Shown: in pieces, positions 33,804-43,429 of the stretch
Layout of the letters: each line of letters begins with the position of its first letter
How positions within the stretch are numbered: the stretch's first letter is position 1
DNA from: Linum tenue
Lineage: Eukaryota; Streptophyta; Magnoliopsida; Malpighiales; Linaceae
DNA length: 64,000 nt
Direction of reading: 5' to 3'
NCBI GenBank assembly: GCA_946122785.1
Contig: CAMGYJ010000009.1
Span: forward strand, 8,338,937 to 8,402,936
Notes under the pieces: generated by a model
Seen by the model: the letters and a program-made list of their open reading frames with translations, nothing else
Told to the model about the DNA's origin: nothing
Database searches by the model: none
Made by a program: the position numbers and the translations under genes

Positions 33804-35708
33804 TCAATGCCTCCTCTGCATATGATAAAGCGATGACATAAATCAGCTAGAGATATACCCAAAAGATACTACAGCAGCAACATTCATCACGCCAAAAAAA
33901 CAGAAAAAAAAGAACTCCCCATGGCAAGGATCGTTACAACAGCATCCATACTACCCATAAACAATATATTATAGTTTGTTGCTTAAGCTATCCTCTAAAT
34001 GATCTCAGCCTCGCAGCACGCATGCGCAATTTGTTTTTCAACTCTTAGTTCTATGAACATCCATACAGAGTACAAAACGTAGGAAGTCAAACTTGGGAAT
34101 TACACAAACAAGGAAAAGCTATCATCAACATTTCTGAGCATACCTTGTGTTTCTTGTGCTTCCTCATTCCAACACTGCCATTTCTAGCTTTCTGTTGTTC
34201 ACCAGCACCATCATCCAATGGTAAGAATTTGATATCGAAACCATCAGTCAAACCATCCAACCTGCCAGAAAGGAATGGAAACAGGAAAGGTTGTCGAGAA
34301 TTGTCACAGAAATCTGAATAACAAGCCCATCCGCTTGCTCAGTAAATAATATCTCAACTTCTCAGAAATTAACCCCAAAAGATGCAAACATACCCGCCTC
34401 TTGACCTCTTTAAATTCCTCAACTCTTTCTTCTCCTTCTTTGTGATAGGCGCACGGATGAATTGGTCTTCTTCCTCTTTCTCACGTGCTTCCCAGTTTCT
34501 CTGATATTTTTCAAACTCCCTACTCTCGTTTCCAAAGGATTCTTTAACCTGGTATGTGCACATACAATAAGTGGTGATCTCAAGTGCCTGAAAAAGTTTA
34601 TCCAACAAGAAGAATAAATAAAGCGGAGAAAGAACTAACCTCTTCAGGCTTCCCCTGCAAGTCATCAAACAAATCTTTTTGGAAGCCCAGTCTTGATCGT
34701 CTAACCATCTCTTTCTCTTTTCTCACTTCATTCCTTTTTTCCCTCGATATTCTGCCACCTTCCATTTCTACTGGGACCAATTTTGGTGGCCGATATACAC
34801 CCACAGCATCCTAGGACACATAATCACCAAATTAGCTAACAAGAAATGCCAGATATTCTTTCATCCAATGACAGCCTAATTTTTAAAACGAAACTCACCC
34901 CAGAGGCGACCACAGATTTGTTATTAAGCATATCTGGGTTGGGACGATACTTCAAAAGATCCTCAGAATTCCTAGGAGCCTCTGTATTGCTATTGACATT
35001 TACTTGATCCACAGGCTGTGAAGCACCCTTTGTGAGCTTTTGAATTTGATATTCAAGTTTTTTGTCAATTGGTCGTATCTGTTAAGAAAACATCACAAAT
35101 TGATATCCCCATTTCTGCAACAAACATTCATCAAGTGAACAAAGAGGCATAAAAGGGAGACAAAGATGAACATACCTTCTCCAAAAACAACCTCGTCTCG
35201 ACAAGCTTTTGAACAACAGGGTGATTGTCAACTGACAAACCCTTTGCCTTACGAAGTATGTAGTACACCAGCGATTGGCAATAGTTAAGAAGCAACAAAT
35301 TTTTAGCCTCTAGGTAGCTTATCCCATCAGCTGTAGGATAATTATTAGCTTTTACCTGCTCATCAAGAAGGGGTAAAAATATTCATTTTCAACAAGAAGA
35401 AGTTAAATCATCAGGGGAGGACTTCAATTGTACTTTCATTCACAGCGTAAGACTCCTCGCAACTCCAGCATTCAAAAGTAAGATCCTCAAAACCTAAAAC
35501 CCTTTACCTTAGCAGTCAAGCTTTCAACTTTACTTCTCACCAAATCCAACCCTCCTTTCATTTCTTTCAGTACTGATGCTAACTGAGGATTGTCCCTGAG
35601 TCCAAAAAGCAAAATTAGATGGTAGCTAAGAACAATTCAATCTCATGTCAGCTAAACCGCAAAGAAAGGTTACTCTTTTATCCTCTGGTTCAATCCTTGA
35701 TCGGCCAT
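33804..35708 (-). CDS. Neuroguidin/Lcp5-like, Sas10/Utp3/C1D family protein
   Basis: Probable nucleolar ribosome-biogenesis factor; yeast Lcp5 belongs to the small-subunit processome. Eight coding exons (minus): 35674-35708, 35508-35595, 35176-35355, 34899-35078, 34640-34810, 34394-34548, 34144-34261, 33804-33815; 939 nt, 312 aa. The start is MADQGLNQRIKEDNPQ. The Sas10/Utp3/C1D domain is at about 12-105 (KGGLDLVRSKVESLTAK, then DGISYLEAKNLLLLNYCQSL, VVQKLVETRLFLEKIRPID). A middle motif is DLLKYRPNPDML, followed by YRPPKLVPV. The C-terminus is basic (KKEKKELRNLKRSRGG), with RKHKKHKRRH as a likely nucleolar signal. The last exon has just 12 coding bases. It resembles Arabidopsis At1g07840 (from memory). 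The name neuroguidin is by family only. Confidence 0.9.
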
Positions 35709-36620
35709 CCTGCCCTCCTTTGCTTCCCAACTTCCTGAATCCTGATTCAAATAGAGACCAATTCAGCTGAAGAACAAAATAACCAGAATGCCAGAGCTAG
35801 AATTATATCCTATATGCTCTGATAAGCAGACCGCACGCCATAATGGAGAAAAAAGAGGGTTCAATCAGCATGAACCGGTGCATTTGTTTGAAACAGCTGT
35901 TCAAAGAAAGATTTAAACTCCCGTACAACCAATCTTTACGTAAACAGATCCCAAAACTCTAATATCCTGTTGGAATTCTCTACCTTCATCGCAAACAAAT
36001 AAACACAAAATAGCTAAAGAAAATCTATCGTTCAAATACTATCAGCAGCAACCACACAGGCTAAATACTAATCCCCACAGATTTATACAGTTTCCATCCA
36101 TTTCGAAAAGAGCAGACGAGCAACTATAACATAAGAGTGAACTTGAGAAAGGATGAAACCAAGCCCAACCCGAGCCTCACCATGAATCTCAAATAGAAGC
36201 CGCCTACAATTCAAAACCCTAGCTAAAAAAAGAATCTCCAAGCACGGCGTGAACAGTAGAATCCCCATAGAAGAAAAATCAACAGGCTAAATCACATACC
36301 AATACTTGAAACCCTAGCTGTCTCTCACCTTGGCTAATTCACTGAAGTAGCTCGTTCAATCAAGCAGCGATTTCCCCTTGTCACTTCCGGAAGGAGGTTA
36401 ACGAACAAGCTTCGAACAGAAGAGTTGAAACTTGCAAATATTTCCGCTACTGACTACTGTTCCCCTCCTGTTTTGTGGGCTTTGGGCCCATGGGCTTGTG
36501 TTAGGGGCCGTAGCTGCCGTAACCTACACCGATCGCGTTTCTTCAGGGCCTCTCTCCAGATACAAAAAAAACCTGATGGATTGGGATTTTTTTCACAATT
36601 TTGGGAAATCGTTAGGAACC
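35709..36620. promoter_or_regulatory. Divergent promoter between neuroguidin-like and four-Cys genes
   Basis: The two start codons face away from each other across about 910 bp. Spliceable sequence near 36300-36340 (minus strand, after CTAGGGTTTCAAG) suggests a leader intron in the neuroguidin-like gene, which leaves a shared promoter of a few hundred bp around 36350-36600. No TATA box is obvious; CT-rich and GGCCC-type motifs (GGGCTTTGGGCCCATGGGC, near 36477) resemble promoter elements of plant housekeeping and ribosome genes. Confidence 0.5.
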
Positions 36621-37679
36621 ATGACGACCATGGCCAGAGCGGCGAGAGCGACTGTGATCCGCGGTGCGTCTCCCGGCGGCGCAAGTTCTGCCGCACTGAA
36701 CAAGGCGAAGGCCAGCGGCGTCGGCGGCGGCGGCCACTTTGAATCGCGGCCCGGTGGTTCGAGTGGTGCAGCCAATCTCAAAGGAGAGAACGCAGCAGGT
36801 GTTGTTTTAATTTGTTTGTTTCTTTCTGCGCACGAAAACTTGCAGAATCTGGAATCAGAAGTTCCCGCGTGTTGATTCGATTCCTCTTCCTCTGCTGTTG
36901 AAAATGCAGGTTCGGCGAGCGAGCATCACGTGAAGGCAGCTGCGATCGCGGCGCACAACTACAGACCTGGTGGAGGAGCTTATGCAGAGTTTCTCAAAGA
37001 TGAGGAGGTTCTGGAGAAGGTGAGGTTTCGATTGAAGGGGAACAAGAGTGAGTGACTGAGTGTACATGTTTTGGGGACGTTTTGTGTTGATCTGCCTGTG
37101 TGTGAATTGGCAGTGTTTGAGCATGTGGGAGCATCCCGACCGCACTTCCTGCCAGAATCGAGCTTCGACTCTTGTGAAACATTTGGAAGAGAATGCTAAA
37201 GGTAAAAGCTTCTGTTTTTATCCATTGGCAGAGAAGAAGGTTTTAGACTTTAGATTTGTATCTGTACTTAATTGAGATGTCGGTTATTTGTAAAGGGAAA
37301 AGGGGGATTGGCAGAGGAAACAAACTGAAATACTAAAGTTTGTTTTTCTACTTTCAACCTTGTTCAGGAATGACCATTAATGCAGAGCCGGTATTTGTGC
37401 CAACCTCCAACCGCAAGAAGATTCAATCCAGCTTCTGGGAAGAGCTCCTTGAAAAGGTTTGTGATTTGCTCACCGTTGAATATCCATGGAAATCGAGTTA
37501 ATTCCACCTTTAAGATTGAATCAAAAGCTCTGATTTGTAAGCCTTGTGCTCCACTGGCTGCTGGTTCTGTGCAGTGTGTGAAGGAGCATGGAAGTTTCAC
37601 GCAAAAGTGCGATATCCAAAGGCAAAGGGTGTACGAGTGCTTTGGCTCTTATTATGACGGTGGTATTATTAGCACTTAA
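36621..37679 (+). CDS. Unrecognised conserved-looking protein with C-terminal cysteines
   Basis: Five coding exons: 36621-36798, 36910-37019, 37114-37201, 37368-37456, 37575-37679; 570 nt, 189 aa, all junctions GT-AG and in phase. Residues 1-60 are Ala/Gly/Ser rich (ARAARATVIRGASPGG, KASGVGGGGHFESRPGG). The middle is HHVKAAAIAAHNYRPGGGAY, FLKDEEVLEK, then CLSMWEHPDRTSC. After VFVPTSNRKK and SSFWEELLEK comes a last exon with CVKEHGSFTQKCDIQRQRVY, ECFGSYYDGG. Cysteines at 97/109 and 156/167/177 could pair or bind metal. If the last intron is retained, the protein instead ends shortly after WKSS. An in-frame upstream ATG at 36576 (MDWDFFHNFGKSLG) would add 15 residues. I do not recognise the family. 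Confidence 0.75.
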
Positions 37680-38243
37680 TTGATTCTGTCTGCACAAGTA
37701 ATTGATGATTGAAATGCAACATTGTTATTAGCACTTAATTGTTTTTTTGGAATAAAATAGGAAGTCGGGCTACTAAATTATCTGCAGCTAAATAAAGTAG
37801 CAGAATGTCTGGATGAAATACGCTGCTTGTTGTTGGTAGTGAACAACACTATTTGTACACATGCTTAGTTCATTCTGTTATCCAAATTCCTATTTGTACA
37901 CATGCTTTCTCGACAGCATTTGTGCACATGCTTTCTTTGATAGAATATGTTCCTTTCGACCTGCTACTGCATTCCAAATTAAATTCCTTTGCATATTTGT
38001 CCGTTTCCTCCCACGCCAAGTTCCAAAGAATATGTGACAACTCGTTTCAGATGTACGTACTTCGGATTCGTACGGGTACTTTGGATGTAGCATTTTGGCT
38101 TTGGGCATGTGGTATTTTGTTTCAAAATGTTGCATTAATTTAGAATATGACATGTCGTATGGCATTTAAATTTTGTTGCGTACAAATTAAATTCTAATGA
38201 TCTTATTTGGGTTGGACATTCCCATGTTATGTTATTTTATCAA
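37680..38243. other. 3' flank of the four-Cys gene, no further gene
   Basis: AT-rich with small direct repeats: TATTTGTACACATGCTT occurs near 37852 and again near 37891, and GTGCACATGCTTTCT near 37921. ORFs on both strands at 37853-38165 are low in complexity and unsupported. Confidence 0.45.
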
Positions 38244-38520
38244 AACCTGAGTTGTTGAGAGAGATTTAATAATGAATCTTATATCAAATAATTATTCATG
38301 ATTTAGTTATTTGCTTGCTTTTGAATTATGCCGAGAATCGTATTATCAATAACTAGAGTTGTTGGGTGAGGTTCAATAATATATCTTATATCATTTGCTA
38401 ACACGTCTCTTTATAAAAAAGCCACATTATATGAAATTGAAGTTTGCACAAATCTGAATATTATGTGATTAAAATGAGGTTGCAAAGATTCAAACACAAG
38501 ACCTTTAACTCAACTATTAT
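38244..38520 (-). mobile_element. Decayed second TRIM copy
   Basis: On the minus strand, 38402-38344 reads TGTTAGCAAATGATATAAGA... GAACCTCACCCAACAACTCT, matching the 3' terminal repeat of the TRIM at 19920. Upstream of it (to about 38520) the internal part is recognisable: AAAGGTCTTGTGTTTGAATC and TGTGCAAACTTCAA match the internal region of the first copy. A further terminal-repeat piece lies at 38250-38300 (minus strand, GATATAAGATTCATTATTAA, CTCTCAACAACTCAGG). The primer site is not preserved. Confidence 0.65.
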
Positions 38521-39387
38521 CAATTAGACGTAGAGGCACACGATCGTAAGATCACATTGATAACTTTTTAACTGTTGGATGGAACGCGATAAAAAAAATG
38601 CCCTAAAATTTTCAAATGCAATGCAGTGTCAAAGCAGATCTACCCCTCATTGAATAAGGTCGACATAGATATTGTGGTGCAGGGTTGACGATCGATCACA
38701 GAGAAATTAAAGGGATTCCACTTCACACAATTATTTTGAAACGCTAAATAGCCTTGCACCACATTTACCTATTTAATCATGCAGACACATGGGGAAAGCA
38801 GTAATTTTGGATGCTGCCAATATTAGTTACTGATTTCAGGAGACATTTTCTTCCTTGTGTTAATTAAAAACAAATTCTTTCTTGCCTCTTCCCCTACCTC
38901 TACGTCTCAGAAAACACACTCATTGCCACTAATGGTAAATCGTAACATTCATTAGGAAACATTATTGCTGCTAAATGTCTGTTTGAATGAATTTATGACA
39001 CCTAAATGATCATTAGTTAAGATATTTCTTGGATGAGTTGAGATTCAATGCAAGCCTAGAATAGAAACCCACACGTGTATAAGTCTATACACTGTGGATT
39101 GATGGCGTTGCCCCCCGTGACTTCTAGGCGCAGCCAGATAGTCTTATTCAACTCATATCAACAAATCTCCACCATAACTTGACTCCTCCCCTCTAAAATA
39201 TCTGATGTACTTCAATCCTTCTCCCTTTCCTGCCATCAATGCCCCTTGTGGGTTGTGGCAGATTCATCACCCACTTAGAAAAAATGTATGCATTAGTTAC
39301 TAACCATGTCCTGATCTATGAATCATTATTTTTACAAGTGTATTAATAGGACAAGAGGAATAGGAGGGATTCTAGACCCTAGTGATG
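38521..39387. other. Intergenic, no gene supported
   Basis: AT-rich stretch without conserved ORFs or recognisable element ends. Confidence 0.4.
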
Positions 39388-39673
39388 ACGGTGGGTAGGG
39401 GTGGCAATTCGGTTACCGGTTACCGATTAACCGGCCAGTTATCCACTAACCGGTAACCGAAGTAACCTAACTTCGTTCGGTTATCGGAAGCTGGCCAAAA
39501 TGATTTTTGGTCTTAAAAGTGGTTCGGTTAACCGATAATCGAGGTAACCGAGAAACCGAAGCCTATTTCGGTTGGTTTTCGATAAAGGGGGTGTTTATTT
39601 CGGTTAACCGATAACCGACCAATCAGTTACCGGTTATAACCGAAATAACCGAACTGCCACCCCTAACCGTGGG
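39388..39673. mobile_element. Small hAT-type MITE, strongly palindromic
   Basis: Element 39396-39665 (270 bp) begins TAGGGGTGGCAATTCGGTTA; the right end reads TTAGGGGTGGCAGTTCGGTT in reverse complement. The flanks ACGGTGGG (39388-39395) and ACCGTGGG (39666-39673) are 8-bp target copies with one mismatch. The body is made of repeats of GGTTACCGGTTA and GGTTAACCGATAACCG in both directions, so one strand could fold into a long hairpin. Non-coding. Confidence 0.9.
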
Positions 39674-40247
39674 TGAGGAAGGACGGGTACTCAGTAGCTA
39701 TACATGCTTGTAAGGCTACGGGGCAGGGCAGGACTGTTGGTCCACTAATTCTTATATGTTATTTGCAAAAGAATGTCGCTATCTAATTCTTTTTCAAGAA
39801 GACACAGAGAAAATACTTTCATAAATGAACTAGAAATACAATAATGGGAATAATTAATTATAAATAGTTCAAAGATCGAGTCTTAAAAAATTTCTTTGAG
39901 ATAAATAATATAATTTTAGAAAGATCAACAAATAATAAATATAAATAGATATTAATGCAAATCACGATAGAACGAATCGAGAACAAAATAAAAAACAAGT
40001 CGGAAGCAATAGCAAGTCGAAATAGGTCAAAAATCGCCACCGCTGCAAGCTAGCTAAAGAATTGAAAATTCCCAATTTCTTAGTTTAAAGCTTTGTGTTA
40101 GCATGGCCTAAATATTTTTTTTTTTTTGGTAGAATGGCCTAAATAATTAACTATCATAGTCCCAAATTTTTTTTTTAACTTTATTTCTCCCTCTCTCTCT
40201 TCCCCCGTAACTTTTCTTACAATCTAAGCCTAGCTGCCTGCCTGGTG
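39674..40247. other. Intergenic; upstream region of the small basic protein gene
   Basis: AT-rich with T runs near 40110 and 40160 and a CT-rich stretch near 40190. No gene. Confidence 0.45.
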
Positions 40248-40254
40248 TATAAAA
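40248..40254 (+). promoter_or_regulatory. TATA box of the small basic protein gene
   Basis: TATAAAA lies 58 bp upstream of ATG 40306 in the context GGTGTATAAAACCCC. Plant transcription usually starts about 30 bp downstream, which would give a leader of roughly 25-30 nt. Confidence 0.6.
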
Positions 40255-40305
40255 CCCCAACTTCCAACACTACCGCCCCAAAAAAAAAAAAAACGCCGAC
40301 ATCCA

Positions 40306-40749
40306 ATGGCTTCAGCGTGCATCGACAAGTGCGTGAAGGACACGCGAGACCCGCGGGTTCGCCCGGTTCGGGCCACGTACGTGAACCTATACAAGTGGCC
40401 GGAATCCGACGCCGAGTTCATAAAGTCCGTCCGGCGCGTGAGCCAGGGCGTACAGCACCAGCCGCCGAGGGTGGTGGACAGCATCTCCTGCAGGCAGATG
40501 TATCTCAGGAGCTACACTTTCTCCCGCAAGGAAACCGTCCCGGAGAAGACCCGCAGGTGCTTCGGCAGGGTCAAGGACAAGGTCGGCCGGCGGAAGGGGA
40601 CCGAGGGCGGCGGCGGCGGCCGGCGAAAGGGCAGGAAGTGTTTGGTTCTGAGGAAAGTGAAGGAGGTGTCGTGCCGGACGTTTTACAGGATCTTCCACAG
40701 GTTTTTGTCTTGTGCTGCTAGCGTAGATGTTGTGGATCACAAAGATTGA
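40306..40749 (+). CDS. Small basic plant protein with RQMYLRSYTFSRK motif
   Basis: Single-exon ORF of 147 aa. The sequence has conserved-looking blocks: VRATYVNLYKWPESDAEFIK at about 24-43, VVDSISCRQMYLRSYTFSRK at about 56-75, then CFGRVKDKVGRRK, a short Gly run, a basic stretch (RRKGRKCLVLRKVKEVSCR) and a C-terminal FYRIFHRFLSCAASVDVVD. It is strongly basic, has no signal peptide and no membrane segment. I recall this block order from small intronless plant proteins of unknown role but cannot name the family. A TATA box lies in front. GC content is much higher than in the flanks, as expected for real coding sequence. Confidence 0.8.
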   Translation: MASACIDKCVKDTRDPRVRPVRATYVNLYKWPESDAEFIKSVRRVSQGVQHQPPRVVDSISCRQMYLRSYTFSRKETVPEKTRRCFGRVKDKVGRRKGTEGGGGGRRKGRKCLVLRKVKEVSCRTFYRIFHRFLSCAASVDVVDHKD

Positions 40750-41099
40750 AGCTTTGAAAACAAAACCCTAATTTTCTATCTTCTCTCCTTTTCATTTGAG
40801 TTTTTCTTTTTTAAATAATTTCTTTTGGGAGTTTAATTATGTTGAGATTTTGTTATGTTTTTCTTCTTCTTCTTCTTCCTGCGATGATAATTTTTGTAAT
40901 GTGTGTAACTCCAATCTGTTGTTAAACTAGTAATTAAGGGAGGATGTAATTATGGAGATTTATAAGCTTTGGTGAATTTTTTTATTTTTATTTTGCCTCG
41001 TGTATGATTATTTGTTCCATTTTTATGGAAGGTTTTCTCCATAAGTTTCATGAAATTTTAGGTTAGTCTGTGCAAATTTTAATGGAGAGTCGAGAGGGG
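40750..41099. other. 3' flank of the small basic protein gene
   Basis: T-rich 3' UTR region with CTT repeats (near 40862) and AT-rich DNA. No gene. Confidence 0.4.
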
Positions 41100-41294
41100 C
41101 AATTTTGTAGCCGGGTTTCTGGCTTCCCGGGGCCACTCGCTTCCTGTTGGGTTACAATGTAATTGACATTCCTGACCCGTGTTTGGGTTACTGGTTGTAC
41201 TACGACACTATCGGGGTTCAGACCCCACGTTTGGTCATTAATTAAGGGTTGGGGCGCCCCTTAGCGGTCCGTTTGCAACCCAAAAAAAAAAAAT
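41100..41294 (+). mobile_element. SINE-like element (tentative)
   Basis: A GC-richer island in AT-rich DNA ending in AACCC and then an A run at 41281-41293. It contains GGGGTTCAGACCCC, close to a tRNA-type B box, and GGGCGCCCCTTAGCGG. SINEs end in A or T runs and carry A/B boxes. I could not confirm an A box or target duplications. Confidence 0.3.
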
Positions 41295-42088
41295 AGAGAG
41301 AGCTATTGACGATTATGATTATATGTGATAATTTAACGAGTTTAGATCAATCTCGGTCGATTCCAGTAAACACCGTAACGAGTACAATATTACTTTGTAA
41401 TGGAGTAGCACTTGTCGTATCGACCTAGCTAGTGATAGAAGGGTAAGTAGGTGGTGACTGCTGGTATCTCTACTGCAGAAAGCTGTGTGAAAGAGTTCAC
41501 CTAGGATTCCAAGTCTCCTAGGTGAAGAGCTCAATTAGGGTTACTTTTCCTCGTTTCTCAATCTCAATTTTTATATTACTACCGCAATTGAGGGAAAGTC
41601 AAAGTAAGAAAATTTGAGAGAAAAAGCCTAATGTCGCGGCCCTAATTCTCACATATTTCCCACTAGGGCAAGTTGACATGTGTATATAATAAATAAAAAG
41701 CCTAGCTAATTACGTAATTACGAAATGCATGCTTGATTTGAGAGGAACAAAAAGCAAATCCCAGTCTCAACTCTCAATGGAGCTCATGATCATTAAGTTG
41801 GTAATGATCAATTGTTTCATTCGGGACAAAAAATGGTGGTTCGTCAGGTCCTACGGGAAACACCAGCAGTGCCCTTCTTCATCATTATCATTATGATCAA
41901 TCAATGGTTTGATGGTAGGACTTGCTAAATTTTGTTATACTTTAGAGCTTTTTGGTATTTCATTAGCTGATCTACGTACGCTTTCATGATGAAAATAAAT
42001 ATGTCGATGATCTATTCCAAAATATAAATAAAAGTTTACAAGTGATAAAGAAGTACTGTCAAATTCCCTTAAGCAATAGTTCCAATTG
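41295..42088. other. Intergenic, no gene supported
   Basis: No conserved ORF. ORF 41319-41534 (minus) lacks any family signature. Confidence 0.4.
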
Positions 42089-42446
42089 ATTGATGTTGAT
42101 GTGACTTGAATCGGACTATCAGCCGCTACGACTGGTAATCGGGGGTCTCGCTGTTATTTGGGTTCGGGTTCTGGGTCTGGTCTGTAACCGTTTCCTTTGC
42201 CATATTGGATTAGGTTTAGACCTACATGGAGAAGTACTATAAATACTTTTCATACTCCTCTGTAATATGTAATCTCCTCGATATAGTGAAATTGGCTCTC
42301 TCTCTCGCCCGTGGGCGTAGCTAACACACATCGTGTTAGTGAACCACGTAAATCGTGTGTCGTGTTTTTCGATTCTCGCTTTCGTATTCTTGCTTTGTCG
42401 ATTTCAGCGATTTCTCGATCCGTAGCAGTGCGTTTATAACAATTGA
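42089..42446 (+). mobile_element. Solo LTR with exact 5-bp target duplication
   Basis: The LTR is 42094-42441 (348 bp), beginning TGTTGATGTGACTTGAATCG and ending GTTTATAACA. It is flanked on both sides by ATTGA (42089-42093 and 42442-42446). It contains a TATA-like box (AGTACTATAAATAC) and downstream blocks shared with 29238-29530. No internal coding region is left, so it arose by recombination between the two LTRs of a full element. Confidence 0.92.
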
Positions 42447-42525
42447 ATACAGTAGCACCTCTTCATAAACTCGAATATTATATAAACTCGACTATTCTTG
42501 CTTATGACAATTGCTGCCTCGCTGG

Positions 42526-42808
42526 TTATTGGGGTGGTTTGGATGGATCAATTATAAAACGAGACAATTTGACCAATTGTTTTATTTTACAAAATGAGTC
42601 ATTTAGAACGAGTCAATTCAGATTACCTGCTCTCACCCCAGACAATTATAATTGGGCTCAAAATGAGTCAAATTAGAATTCCCCAGCCAAATTGCTTCAT
42701 CCAAATTTTCTGCTGTCAAACGAATTAATCTAGCAGAATTGTCTTAAAACAAGACAATTATGTCAAATTGATCCAATAGAATTAATCATCCAAACCAACC
42801 CTGATTTA
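42526..42808. mobile_element. PIF/Harbinger-like MITE
   Basis: Element 42529-42805 (277 bp), flanked by TTA at 42526-42528 and 42806-42808. The left end reads TTGGGGTGGTTTGGATGGAT; the right end reads ATCAGGGTTGGTTTGGATGA in reverse complement. Internal repeats of GACAATT/AATTGTC occur in both orientations. A 3-bp TTA target and GG-GGTTTGGAT ends suit the Harbinger/Tourist group. Non-coding. Confidence 0.75.
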
Positions 42809-43429
42809 GATTATTACAAATGTAAAGAAGGAGCGGTTACGATAAATAACCTTGTTAGAGACAATGATGATCGCACCCACCAGACGCCACTGCAGCGGAA
42901 GAGAGGATTGTGGGTCTAGGGGATTCATCACTATATACTATGCTTCTCAGACAAGTTACGTGCATGCTTCTGAGTTCTGTTCTGTCCATGGCTGCCATCA
43001 TTATCACATCCACTGAATCGATGTTAATTACAAAATATTGCTCATAACTCATACCTAATCCTCTGGCGTACACCTGTTTAAATATCATGTGTATTATACA
43101 CGTCGCAATCATGAATGTGCAACTATTGTTTTTGTCTAATTTATGGCTTGGAAGTAGGTGTTAGAAATATGATCGACCTGATTTAAGGTCAAAACTTAAA
43201 AGGACGGATCCATCACTTCAAGACTTACGAAAAATGAATAGTGTTCACGACTCTATCAAAATCCTAGTCATTTGATAGCTAGTTCTAATTTGCCTCTAAT
43301 ATCATAACCAACTTGCATAATTTTGATAGCTATAGTTCTAACTAATAAGATAATGTATGTCTCCATGAGATGATGGCAATGGGGACAATTTTAGATAAGT
43401 TTACTATATTACAAATTACCATTTAACAT

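Noticed and set aside
37380..37679. Continuous 99-codon plus ORF at the end of the four-Cys gene
   Set aside because: It reads in a different frame from exon 4; only its last 35 codons are used, after the splice at 37574/37575.
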